NCBI GenBank assembly: GCA_051986465.1
Contig: JBPYFB010000417.1
Coordinates: 1 to 7,360 of the forward strand
Direction of reading: 5' to 3'
Source: DATEJJ01 sp051986465
GTDB taxonomy: Bacteria > Actinomycetota > Actinomycetes > Mycobacteriales > Micromonosporaceae
Length of the DNA: 7,360 bases
The notes beneath the pieces are model-generated. The model saw only the letters and a list, made by a program, of their open reading frames with translations, was not told the origin of the DNA and made no database searches. Below, piece after piece: positions 1-6,505 of this stretch. A program made the position numbers and the translations under genes. Every line of letters starts with the position of its first letter. Position 1 is the stretch's first letter.

Positions 1-224
1 TCGACGAACCGGAGCTGGCCCGCCGCGCCGGGGTACAGGGCGCGGCGCTCGTCATCCGCGCCGACACGGCGACCGGCCCGTCGGTACGCGACGGCGTCCA
101 GCGGCTGCTGCACGAGCCCGAGTTCGCCGGGCAGGCCGCCCGGCTGCGGGACGAGATCCTCGCCATGCCCACCCCCAACCAGATCGTCCCGCAGCTCGAA
201 GAGCTCACCGCGAAGTACAGGTGA
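1..224 (+). CDS. GT1: deoxysugar glycosyltransferase, C-terminal fragment (cut by window edge)
   Basis: Only the last 73 complete codons and the TGA (222-224) are in the window; the first two bases belong to a codon cut by the edge. The visible protein begins DEPELARRAGVQG, nearly identical to residues 339-351 of GT2, so this is the end of the C-terminal nucleotide-sugar-binding domain just after the PWDFD motif. It continues through an ADTATGPSVRDGVQRLL helix region and ends with the array's typical tail, PTPNQIVPQLEELTAKYR. The reading frame is intact, so I read it as a normal gene truncated by the window, not a pseudogene. By family it would transfer a sugar from a dTDP-deoxysugar; donor and acceptor are unknown. 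GT2 follows after 6 bases, so the two are probably co-transcribed. This shows that the array extends to the left. Confidence 0.9.
   Translation, partial: DEPELARRAGVQGAALVIRADTATGPSVRDGVQRLLHEPEFAGQAARLRDEILAMPTPNQIVPQLEELTAKYR
219..223 (+). promoter_or_regulatory. weak ribosome binding site of GT2 overlapping the GT1 stop
   Basis: AGGTG lies 7 bases before the ATG at 231 and overlaps the GT1 stop codon (222-224). It is a modest Shine-Dalgarno match. GT2 may depend partly on ribosomes finishing GT1. Confidence 0.4.
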
Positions 225-230
225 TCCCGG

Positions 231-1469
231 ATGCGCGTACTGTTCGTCACCTACTCTGACAAGACCATCTTCCAGCCGATGGTCCCGCTCGCCTGGGCCA
301 TGCGCACCGCCGGCCACGACGTCCGGGTCGCCAGCCAGCCGTCGCTCGCGGCCACCATCACCCAGGCCGGACTGACCGCGGTACCGGTCGGCCGCGACCG
401 TGGCACGTGGCGACTCGCGGGCCTGTACCCGGACCTCGCCGAGGCGCAGCGCGAGGGGCTGCCCGAGCCGTACCGGTCCGCGGTGTGCGACCCGGCGGAG
501 GTGGACCCCGACGCGATGCGGGCCGGCTACGTGGACCTCATCGAGCACTGGCACAAGCTCGACAGCTTCCCGATGATCACCGACCTGGTGGCGTTCGCCC
601 AGCACTGGCAGCCGGACCTGATCCTGTGGGAGGCCACCACGTACGCGGGCGCGATCGCGGCCCGGGCGTGCGGCGCGGTACACGGCCGTCTCTTGTGGAG
701 CATCGACGTGTTCGGGATGGCGCGCTCGCGGTTCCGCCAGTTCGACGGGGACGATCCGATGGCCGGGTGGCTCGCCCCGTACGCCCGCCGGTACGGCACC
801 GAGTTCGGCGAGGACATGGTGACCGGGCAGTTCAGCATCGACCAGCTCCCCGGGTCGCTGCGGATGGAGGCCGACCTGCACTACGTCCCCATGGCGTACC
901 AGCCGTACGGCGGGGCGGCCGTGGTGCCGAGGTGGCTGTGGGAGCCGCCCGGGCGCCCGCGGGTCGCACTCACCCTCGGGGTCACCGCGACCGACCGGTA
1001 CGCGGGCTACGCCGCCGGTACCCAGGACATCGTGGACGCGTTGTCCACTATGGACATCGAGGTGGTGGCGACCGTCAAGGAGGGCACGCTGACCCGGGTG
1101 CCGCAGAACGTCCGGGCGATCCCGTTCGTACCGCTCGATGCGCTGGTACCCACCTGCGCCGCCGTCATCAACCACGCCGGACCCGGCACCTTCCTCACCA
1201 TCGCCCGGCACGCGGTGCCGCAGCTGACCGTGCCGTGGGACTTCGACGAGCCGGAGCTGGCCCGCCGCGCGGGGGTGCAGGGTGGGGCCCTGGTGGTGCA
1301 CGCGGACCGGGCCACCGGCCCGGTCGTGCGCGCCGGCCTGGAACGGCTGCTGTCGGAGCCCGGCTTCCGGGAGCGGGCCGCGGCGCTGCGCGCCGAGATG
1401 CTCGCCCTGCCCAGCCCGAACGAGCTCGTGCCCCGGCTGGAAGAGCTGACCGCCAAGTACTCGGCCTAA
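231..1469 (+). CDS. GT2: EryCIII/DesVII-type deoxysugar glycosyltransferase with Ile at the catalytic His position
   Basis: A 412-residue GT-B glycosyltransferase, a usual length for the antibiotic deoxysugar transferases that use dTDP-sugars in the cytoplasm. The N-terminal acceptor domain (about 1-225) opens with MRVLFVTYSDKTIF and VPLAWAMRTAGHDVR (18-32), then HWHK (106-109), WEATTYAG (133-140), RLLWSIDVFG (153-162), RRYGTEFGEDM (186-196) and FSIDQLP (201-207). The linker YGGAAVVPRWLWEPP (226-240) leads to the C-terminal donor domain with VPTCAAVINHAGPGT (306-320) and PWDFDEPELARR (335-346). The nucleotide-sugar site looks intact. Residue 13 is Ile where GT4, GT5, GT6 and family members have His, the probable catalytic base. 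The ATG at 231 is chosen because it gives the conserved MRVLF start. Its SIDVFG and FPMIT blocks and FLT after the HAGxGT motif most resemble GT6. Sugar and acceptor are unknown. Confidence 0.93.
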   Translation: MRVLFVTYSDKTIFQPMVPLAWAMRTAGHDVRVASQPSLAATITQAGLTAVPVGRDRGTWRLAGLYPDLAEAQREGLPEPYRSAVCDPAEVDPDAMRAGYVDLIEHWHKLDSFPMITDLVAFAQHWQPDLILWEATTYAGAIAARACGAVHGRLLWSIDVFGMARSRFRQFDGDDPMAGWLAPYARRYGTEFGEDMVTGQFSIDQLPGSLRMEADLHYVPMAYQPYGGAAVVPRWLWEPPGRPRVALTLGVTATDRYAGYAAGTQDIVDALSTMDIEVVATVKEGTLTRVPQNVRAIPFVPLDALVPTCAAVINHAGPGTFLTIARHAVPQLTVPWDFDEPELARRAGVQGGALVVHADRATGPVVRAGLERLLSEPGFRERAAALRAEMLALPSPNELVPRLEELTAKYSA

Positions 1470-1471
1470 GG

Positions 1472-1478
1472 AAGGAGG
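1472..1478 (+). promoter_or_regulatory. strong ribosome binding site of GT3
   Basis: AAGGAGG ends 5 bases before the ATG at 1484, in the 14-base spacer after GT2. It is the longest spacer and by far the best Shine-Dalgarno sequence in the window, so GT3 can probably be initiated independently of GT2. It also fixes the GT3 start. Confidence 0.85.
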
Positions 1479-1483
1479 GCGCG

Positions 1484-2731
1484 ATGCGCATCCTGTTCGC
1501 GCTCAACCCGTCAAAGACCATCTTCCTGTACATGGTGCCGCTGGCGTGGGCGCTGCGGACCGCGGGCCACGAGGTGCGCGTCGCCAGCCAGCCGTCGTTC
1601 ACCGGCATGATCACGCAGGCCGGGCTGACCGCGGTACCCGTCGGGCACGACCGCGACCTCACGATGGCGCTCGCCGACCGGCCCGGCATCCCGGCGCCGT
1701 ACGACGCGTACGACGACCCCGCCAAGGCGACCTGGGAGTACCTGAAGCCCGGTATGCGGGAGGCGGTCCTCGGCTGGCACCGGCACGGCAACTTCCCGAT
1801 CACCGCCGACCTCGTCGCGTTCGCCCGGCACTGGCAGCCGGACCTGGTGGTGTGGGAGCCCTTGACGTTCGCCGGGTCGATCGCCGCCAAGGCCTGCGGT
1901 GCCGCGCACGCCCGCCTGCTGTTCGGGCTCGACGTCTTCGGCGGCGTGCAGCGCATCTACCGCCGGCTCAACGCGGAACAGCCGCCGCAGGAGCGTACCG
2001 AACCGATGGGCGACTGGTACGCGGGCTACGGCCGCAAGTACGGCTTCGAGTACACCGACGACATGCCGACCGGCCAGTTCACCATCGACCAGTTCCCGCA
2101 GAGCCTGCAGATCGAGGCCGACATCCCGTACGTGCGGATGCGGTACGTGCCCTACGGCGGCCCGGCCGTGGTGCCGAAGTGGCTGTGGGCACCGCCCGAG
2201 CGACCCCGGGTCGCGTTCACCATGGGACTGAGCGCGACCGAGGTGTTCGACGGGTACAACGTGCCGGTCGACGACATCCTGGAAGCGTTGGGGGAACAGG
2301 ACATCGAGGTGGTCGCCACCATCGCCGCGTCGGAACAGGAGAAGCTGCGGCGGGTACCGGACAACGTGCGCGTCGTGTCGTACGTTCCGCTGCACGCGCT
2401 GGTACCCACCTGCTCGGCCGTGGTCAACCACGCCGGTGCCGCAACCGTGGCGACCACCGCGCTGCATCCGGTACCGCAACTGACTCTGCACTTCCACTAC
2501 GACCAGCCGATCCTGGCCCGGCTGCTGGCGGGCGTCGGCGGGAGCCTGGCGATCCATACCAGCGAGGCGACGGGTTCTGCGGTCGGCGACGCGGTGCACC
2601 GGCTGCTGACCGAGCCGGCCTTCCGCGCCGGTGCCGCCCGGCTGACCGCACAGTTCCACGCGCTGCCCAGCCCGAACGAGTTCGTGCCGCAGCTCGAAGA
2701 GCTGACCGCCAAGTACCGCACCGGCGGGTGA
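1484..2731 (+). CDS. GT3: deoxysugar glycosyltransferase with altered catalytic and donor-binding motifs
   Basis: A 415-residue member of the EryCIII/DesVII-type family. The frame is open far upstream, but the ATG at 1484 gives the conserved MRILF start and follows a strong ribosome binding site. The N-terminal domain is typical: VPLAWALRTAGHEVR (18-32), WEPLTFAGSIAAKACGAAH (124-142), YGFEYTDDM (186-194), FTIDQFPQSLQIEAD (199-213) and YGGPAVVPKWLW (224-235). Three key sites deviate. Residue 13 is Ile instead of His. The phosphate-binding motif HAGxGT is HAGAAT (316-321), losing a glycine. PWDFD is replaced by HFHYD (336-340). The frame and tail (PSPNEFVPQLEELTAKY) are intact, so it is not an obvious pseudogene. 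It may use a different donor, depend on a partner protein, or serve a structural or helper role. Closest relative here is GT7, with which it shares SLQIEA, a longer loop between FG (152-153) and W178, and FDGYNV/FNGYNV. Confidence 0.9.
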   Translation: MRILFALNPSKTIFLYMVPLAWALRTAGHEVRVASQPSFTGMITQAGLTAVPVGHDRDLTMALADRPGIPAPYDAYDDPAKATWEYLKPGMREAVLGWHRHGNFPITADLVAFARHWQPDLVVWEPLTFAGSIAAKACGAAHARLLFGLDVFGGVQRIYRRLNAEQPPQERTEPMGDWYAGYGRKYGFEYTDDMPTGQFTIDQFPQSLQIEADIPYVRMRYVPYGGPAVVPKWLWAPPERPRVAFTMGLSATEVFDGYNVPVDDILEALGEQDIEVVATIAASEQEKLRRVPDNVRVVSYVPLHALVPTCSAVVNHAGAATVATTALHPVPQLTLHFHYDQPILARLLAGVGGSLAIHTSEATGSAVGDAVHRLLTEPAFRAGAARLTAQFHALPSPNEFVPQLEELTAKYRTGG

Positions 2732-2735
2732 CGCG

Positions 2736-3998
2736 ATGCGCGTACTCGTGACGACCTACCCGGAGAAGACGCACTTCATGCTGATGGCGCCGCTGGCGTG
2801 GGCGCTGCGCACGGGCGGCCACGAGGTCCGGGTGGCGGTACAGCCGAAGTTCACCGGCGTGGTCACCCAGGCCGGGCTCACCGCCGTGCCCGCCGGCCGG
2901 GACCGCGACCTGTGGGACGTGGTCGGGCGGGTGCCGAACTGGTTCGGCACCGGCGGCGAGACGGGCTGGCCGGCGCCGTACGACGCGGCCCAGCGCTCGA
3001 CCGCCGACATCACCTGGGAGTACCTGCACGCCGGGTACCGGCACCAGGTCGACCACTGGCACAAGACGAGCAACGTGCCGATCGTCGCCGACCTGGTGGA
3101 GTTCGCCAAGCACTGGCGGCCGGAGCTCGTCCTCTGGGAACCGACCACGTACGCGGGCGCGATCGCGGCGAAGGCGTGCGGCGCCGCGCACGGCCGGGTA
3201 CTCATCGGCGCGGACGTCTTCGGCATCGCCCGCGAGCACTTCCTGCGGCTGCGCCCGGCCGGCGCGGACGACCCGATCGGGGACTGGCTGGGCGGGTACG
3301 CGCGCCGGTACGGCACCGAGTTCACCGAGGACATGGTCACCGGCGAGTTCACTGTGGACCAGCTCCCGCCGTCGCTACAGGTTCACGCCGGGCTGCGCTA
3401 CCTGCCGATGCGGTACGTCCCGTACGGCGGGCCCGCGCAGGTGCCGCGCTGGCTGTGGGAGCCGCCGGCCCGGCCCCGGGTCGCGCTCACCATGGGCCTG
3501 ACCGTCACCGACCACGGCGTCGGGTATCCGGTGAGCCTGCGCGACATCCTGGACGCACTGTCCACTCTGGACGTTGAGGTGGTGGCGACCGTGCACGAGT
3601 CCGGGCGGGCCGAGCTCGGGCCGGTACCCGCGAACGTGCGGCTCGTCCCGTACGTGCCGTTGCAGGCGCTGCTGCCCACGTGCGCGGTGGCGATACACCA
3701 CGCCGGGGTCGGTACCCTCGCCACCACCGCCCTGTACGCGGTGCCGCAACTGGCGCTGCCGTGGGACGTCGACCAGCCCACGCTCGCCGCCCGGATGGCG
3801 GTACAGGGTTGCGCGCTCGCGATACCGGCGGCCAAGGCGACCGGCGCCGAGGTCCGCGAGTGCGTACGGCGGCTGCTCGACGAGACCGCGTTCCGCGAGC
3901 GGGCCGCGCGGCTGCGCGACGAGGTGCTGGCGATGCCGGCGCCGAACGAACTCGTCCCGCGCCTCGCGGCGCTCGCCGGGCCGGAGAGGTGCGGCTGA
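2736..3998 (+). CDS. GT4: EryCIII/DesVII-type deoxysugar glycosyltransferase, canonical motifs
   Basis: A 420-residue GT-B transferase, the longest complete copy. All expected motifs are present: MRVLVTTYPEKTHF with His13 as likely catalytic base, APLAWALRTGGHEVR (18-32), WHKTSNVPIVADLVEFA (108-124), WEPTTYAGAIAAKACGAAH (134-152), RRYGTEFTEDM (190-200), FTVDQLPPSL (205-214), YGGPAQVPRWLWEPP (230-244), HHAGVGT (321-327) and PWDVDQP (342-348). Asp347-Gln348 is the acidic-Gln pair that commonly contacts the donor sugar in related enzymes. It is therefore among the copies most likely to be active. It begins 4 bases after GT3 with no good Shine-Dalgarno sequence (only a weak GGCGGG nearby), so its translation probably depends on coupling. 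The C-terminus ends LAALAGPERCG in place of the LEELTAKY tail of GT1-GT3. It is sister to GT5 by protein and DNA similarity. Confidence 0.93.
   Translation: MRVLVTTYPEKTHFMLMAPLAWALRTGGHEVRVAVQPKFTGVVTQAGLTAVPAGRDRDLWDVVGRVPNWFGTGGETGWPAPYDAAQRSTADITWEYLHAGYRHQVDHWHKTSNVPIVADLVEFAKHWRPELVLWEPTTYAGAIAAKACGAAHGRVLIGADVFGIAREHFLRLRPAGADDPIGDWLGGYARRYGTEFTEDMVTGEFTVDQLPPSLQVHAGLRYLPMRYVPYGGPAQVPRWLWEPPARPRVALTMGLTVTDHGVGYPVSLRDILDALSTLDVEVVATVHESGRAELGPVPANVRLVPYVPLQALLPTCAVAIHHAGVGTLATTALYAVPQLALPWDVDQPTLAARMAVQGCALAIPAAKATGAEVRECVRRLLDETAFRERAARLRDEVLAMPAPNELVPRLAALAGPERCG
3056..3107 (+). repeat. near-identical tract shared with GT5 (copy at 4315-4366)
   Basis: A 52-base stretch inside GT4, covering WHKTSNVPIVADLVEFA, matches GT5 4315-4366 with one difference (C at 3086, G at 4345). 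Even third codon positions agree, while flanking codons differ more. A second identical tract between the same genes is GT4 3242-3267 and GT5 4501-4526 (26 bases). This is more than protein conservation alone would require and suggests recent duplication or conversion. Confidence 0.7.
3983..3989 (+). promoter_or_regulatory. ribosome binding site of GT5 inside the end of GT4
   Basis: GGAGAGG lies 8 bases before the ATG at 3998 and within the last codons of GT4. It supports the overlapping start. Confidence 0.65.
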
Positions 3999-4000
3999 TG
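3996..4000 (+). other. TGATG stop/start overlap of GT4 and GT5
   Basis: The GT4 stop (TGA, 3996-3998) shares its A with the GT5 start (ATG, 3998-4000). Such one-base overlaps are typical of translational coupling and roughly equal production of the two proteins. Confidence 0.9.
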
Positions 4001-5248
4001 CGCGTGCTTTTCACCACGTACCCGGAGAAGACCCATTTCCTCGCGATGGCGCCATTGGCGTGGGCGCTGCGCACCGCCGGCCACGACGTCCGCTTCGCCA
4101 GCCAGCCCCAGTTCGCGAGCGTCATCACGCAGGCCGGGCTGACCGCCGTACCGATCGGCGGCGACCGCGACCTCTGGCAGCTGATGGCCCGGGACCTGAC
4201 CTGGATCAGCGCCGGGCTGTCCGGGATACCGGTGCCGTACGACGCGGCGGAATGGCGGCCGGAGGAGGTCACCTGGGGCTATCTCCAGGACGGGTACCAG
4301 CTTCAGGTCAGCCGCTGGCACAAGACGAGCAACGTGCCGATCGTGGCCGACCTGGTGGAGTTCGCCGTGCACTGGCGGCCGGATCTCGTGCTGTGGGAAC
4401 CGGCCACCTACGCCGGCTCGATCGCCGCCAAGGCGTGCGGTGCCGCGCACGGGCGGGTGCTGTTCAGCCTGGACACGTTCGGCGTGACCCGAGACCACTA
4501 CCTGCGGCTGCGCCCGGCCGGCGCGGCCGACCCCCTCGGCGACTGGCTCGGCTCCTACGCCCGCCGGTACGGGTTCGAGTTCGGCGAGGACCTCGTCACC
4601 GGGGAGTTCACGGTCATCCTGTTGCCGCCGTCGCTGCGGCGCTCCGCCGACCTGACCTACCTGCCGGTGCGGTACACGCCGTACGGCGGGCCGGCGGTGG
4701 TACCGGATTGGCTGTGGCAGCAACCGCCCCGGCCCCGGGTCGCGCTCACCATGGGGCTCAGCACGGCCGAGCACGGCGCCGGGTACGGCGTCGACCTGCA
4801 GGACGTGCTGGACGCGCTCGGGGACCTGGAGATCGAGCTGGTCGCGACCGTCGCCGAGGAGGCCCGGCGCCGGCTGGCCCGCATCCCCGACAACGCCCGG
4901 CTGGTGCCGTTCGTACCGCTGCAGGCGCTGGTACCCACCTGCGCCGCGGTCATCCACCACGCTGGATTCGGCACGCTGTCCACCACCGCGCTGCACGCGG
5001 TGCCCCAGCTGATCGTCCCGTGGGACGGCGACGGGCCGGCGCTGGCCCGGCGGGTCGTCGCGCAGGGCGCCGGGCTCGCCGTGCACGCCAACCAGGCCAC
5101 CGGCCGGACCATCCGGCACCGGCTGCTCCGGCTGCTGGACGAACCGTCCTTTGTGGACCGCGCTCGGCTGCTGCGCGCGGAGATGACCGCGATGCCCAGC
5201 CCGAACGACGCCGTCGCGGACCTCGAGAAACTGGTGGGAGCGCACTGA
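3998..5248 (+). CDS. GT5: EryCIII/DesVII-type deoxysugar glycosyltransferase with a changed TIDQ motif
   Basis: A 416-residue transferase. The ATG at 3998 overlaps the GT4 stop and gives the conserved MRVLFTTYPEKTHF start with His13 present; the longer open frame upstream (from 3680) lies inside GT4 and is rejected. Motifs: APLAWALRTAGHDVR (18-32), WHKTSNVPIVADLVEFA (108-124), WEPATYAGSIAAKACGAAH (133-151), RRYGFEFGEDL (189-199), YGGPAVVPDWLW (229-240), HHAGFGT (320-326) and PWDGDGP (341-347). Where the other copies have T/S-I/V-D-Q it reads FTVILLP (204-210): Ile207-Leu208 replace Asp-Gln, needing at least three base changes. The site is near the acceptor-domain end, so a change of acceptor or partner contact is possible. 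The tail (SPNDAVADLEKLVGAH) is also divergent. It is sister to GT4 but shares a nearly identical tract with GT6, so it looks mosaic. Confidence 0.93.
   Translation: MRVLFTTYPEKTHFLAMAPLAWALRTAGHDVRFASQPQFASVITQAGLTAVPIGGDRDLWQLMARDLTWISAGLSGIPVPYDAAEWRPEEVTWGYLQDGYQLQVSRWHKTSNVPIVADLVEFAVHWRPDLVLWEPATYAGSIAAKACGAAHGRVLFSLDTFGVTRDHYLRLRPAGAADPLGDWLGSYARRYGFEFGEDLVTGEFTVILLPPSLRRSADLTYLPVRYTPYGGPAVVPDWLWQQPPRPRVALTMGLSTAEHGAGYGVDLQDVLDALGDLEIELVATVAEEARRRLARIPDNARLVPFVPLQALVPTCAAVIHHAGFGTLSTTALHAVPQLIVPWDGDGPALARRVVAQGAGLAVHANQATGRTIRHRLLRLLDEPSFVDRARLLRAEMTAMPSPNDAVADLEKLVGAH
4646..4746 (+). repeat. near-identical tract shared with GT6 (copy at 5896-5996)
   Basis: By hand alignment without gaps, 94 of 101 bases match. 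The first 41 (4646-4686 and 5896-5936) are identical, and the first 61 contain two differences. It encodes ADLTYLPVRYTPYGGPA, the linker and the first strand of the donor domain. GT4, otherwise closest to GT5, has MRYVPYGGPA here with different codons, so this tract groups GT5 with GT6 instead. Confidence 0.7.
5236..5240 (+). promoter_or_regulatory. ribosome binding site of GT6 inside the end of GT5
   Basis: GGGAG lies 7 bases before the ATG at 5248, within the last codons of GT5. It is a moderate match that supports this start. Confidence 0.55.
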
Positions 5249-5250
5249 TG
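5246..5250 (+). other. TGATG stop/start overlap of GT5 and GT6
   Basis: The GT5 stop (TGA, 5246-5248) shares its A with the GT6 start (ATG, 5248-5250), repeating the arrangement at GT4/GT5. It indicates translational coupling. Confidence 0.9.
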
Positions 5251-6501
5251 CGTGTTCTTTTCGTGGCCAACCCGGAGAAGGCGCACCTGCTCGCGATGGT
5301 GCCGCTAGCGTGGGCGCTGCGTACCGCGGGGCACGAGGTGCGGGTCGCCGGCCAGCCGGCCTTCGCCGACCTCGTCACCCAGGCCGGGCTGACGGCGGTA
5401 CCCGTGGGGCGCGACGCCGACCTGTGGAACCTGCTGCCGCGCGATCCCCGGTACCCGCCGTGGCACTGGGAACCGGAGTACGGGCTGCCGGCCCCGTACG
5501 ACGTGGCGGCCGATCCGGCGAAGGCGACCCTGGAGCACCTGACCGCCGGGTACACCGAGGTGCTGCACACGTGGCACAAGCCGGCGTGCTTCCCGATGAT
5601 CACCGCGCTGGTGGAGTTCGCCCGGCACTGGGAGCCCGACCTCATCGTCTGGGAACCGCTCGCGCTGGCCGGGCCGATCGCGGCCAAGGCGTGTGGCGCC
5701 GCGCACGCCCGTCTACTGTGGAGCATCGACGTCTTCGGCGTCACCCGGGCGCGCTTCCTGCAACTGCGGCCGGCGGCCGACCCGCTCGGCGAGTGGCTGG
5801 GCGGGTACGCCCGGATGTACGGCGACGAGTTCTCCGAGGACATGCTCACCGGGCAGTTCACGATCGACCAGCTCCCGGCCTCGCTGCGGATGTCGGCCGA
5901 CCTGACCTACCTGCCGGTGCGGTACACGCCGTACGGTGGGCCGGCGGCGGTACCGGCGTGGCTGTGGGAGCCGCCGCCCCGGCCCCGGGTCGCGCTGACG
6001 ATGGGGCTCAGCCTCACCGACCACGAGGGTGGGTACGCGGTCAGCGTGGCCGACGTGCTCGCCGCACTCTCCGATGTGGACGTCGAACTCGTCGCCACCA
6101 TCGCGCAGCCCGAAGCGGCGAAGCTGTCCTCGATACCGCAGAACGCGCGCCTGGTGCCGTACGTGCCGCTGCACGCGCTCGTACCGACCTGCGCGGCCGT
6201 CATCAGCCACGGCGGCTTCGGCACCTTCCTCACCACCGCGCTGCACGGCGTGCCGCAACTGGCCATGCCGTGGGATTTCGACGGTCCGGAGTTCGCCCGG
6301 CGGGCCGCCGCGCAGGGCGCCACCCTGGTGCTGCCGGCCGACCGCGCCACCGCCGCGGACATCCGGGAGAGCGTGCTGCGGCTGCTGCACGAGCCCGTGT
6401 TCCGGGAACGGGCGTGGCAGTTGCGCGACGAGATGGCCGCCCTGCCCTCGCCCAACGAGATCGTGCCGCAGCTCGAAGAGCTCGCGGCGAAGAGCCGGTG
6501 A
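5248..6501 (+). CDS. GT6: EryCIII/DesVII-type deoxysugar glycosyltransferase, canonical motifs
   Basis: A 417-residue transferase with every expected element. It starts MRVLFVANPEKAHL with His13, then VPLAWALRTAGHEVR (18-32), TWHK (108-111), FPMITALVEFARHW (115-128), WEPLALAGPIAAKACGAAH (135-153), RLLWSIDVFG (155-164), GDEFSEDM (192-199), FTIDQLPASL (204-213), YGGPAAVPAWLWEPP (229-243), SHGGFGT (320-326) and PWDFDGPEFARR (341-352). The SHGGFGT form is closer to the HHGGPG motif of EryCIII than the HAGxGT of its neighbours. A tryptophan-rich insert, RYPPWHWEP (68-76), lies in the variable segment that in this family lines the acceptor side; this placement is inferred. Part of the N-terminal domain resembles GT2 and the linker matches GT5 at DNA level. 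It overlaps GT5 by one base and is followed after 4 bases by GT7. Likely active; sugar and acceptor unknown. Confidence 0.93.
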   Translation: MRVLFVANPEKAHLLAMVPLAWALRTAGHEVRVAGQPAFADLVTQAGLTAVPVGRDADLWNLLPRDPRYPPWHWEPEYGLPAPYDVAADPAKATLEHLTAGYTEVLHTWHKPACFPMITALVEFARHWEPDLIVWEPLALAGPIAAKACGAAHARLLWSIDVFGVTRARFLQLRPAADPLGEWLGGYARMYGDEFSEDMLTGQFTIDQLPASLRMSADLTYLPVRYTPYGGPAAVPAWLWEPPPRPRVALTMGLSLTDHEGGYAVSVADVLAALSDVDVELVATIAQPEAAKLSSIPQNARLVPYVPLHALVPTCAAVISHGGFGTFLTTALHGVPQLAMPWDFDGPEFARRAAAQGATLVLPADRATAADIRESVLRLLHEPVFRERAWQLRDEMAALPSPNEIVPQLEELAAKSR

Positions 6502-6505
6502 CCCG

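Noticed and set aside
1..224. GT1 as a pseudogene or orphan fragment
   Set aside because: The frame is intact to a normal stop with a conserved tail; it is short only because the window begins inside it.
407..1483. Upstream extension of the GT3 frame to give a 774-residue protein
   Set aside because: The extra part is an out-of-frame Arg/Gly/Pro-rich reading of GT2. The conserved N-terminus and strong ribosome binding site place the start at 1484.
1470..1483. Promoter or terminator between GT2 and GT3
   Set aside because: The spacer is 14 bases and filled by the ribosome binding site; there is no room for a promoter or a stem-loop.
3680..3997. Upstream extension of the GT5 frame
   Set aside because: It overlaps the GT4 C-terminus out of frame; the ATG at 3998 with its upstream GGAGAGG fits the family start.
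3398..5245. Long minus-strand open frame of 615 codons, and other minus-strand frames of 70-390 codons
   Set aside because: They lie antisense to well-supported transferases, are rich in Arg, Gly, Pro and Ala, show no recognisable domain and arise from GC-rich codon structure.
3574..5247. Upstream extension of the GT6 frame to give a 975-residue protein, possibly a fusion
   Set aside because: The upstream part reads GT4 and GT5 in the wrong frame. GT6 starts at 5248 with the conserved MRVLF block.
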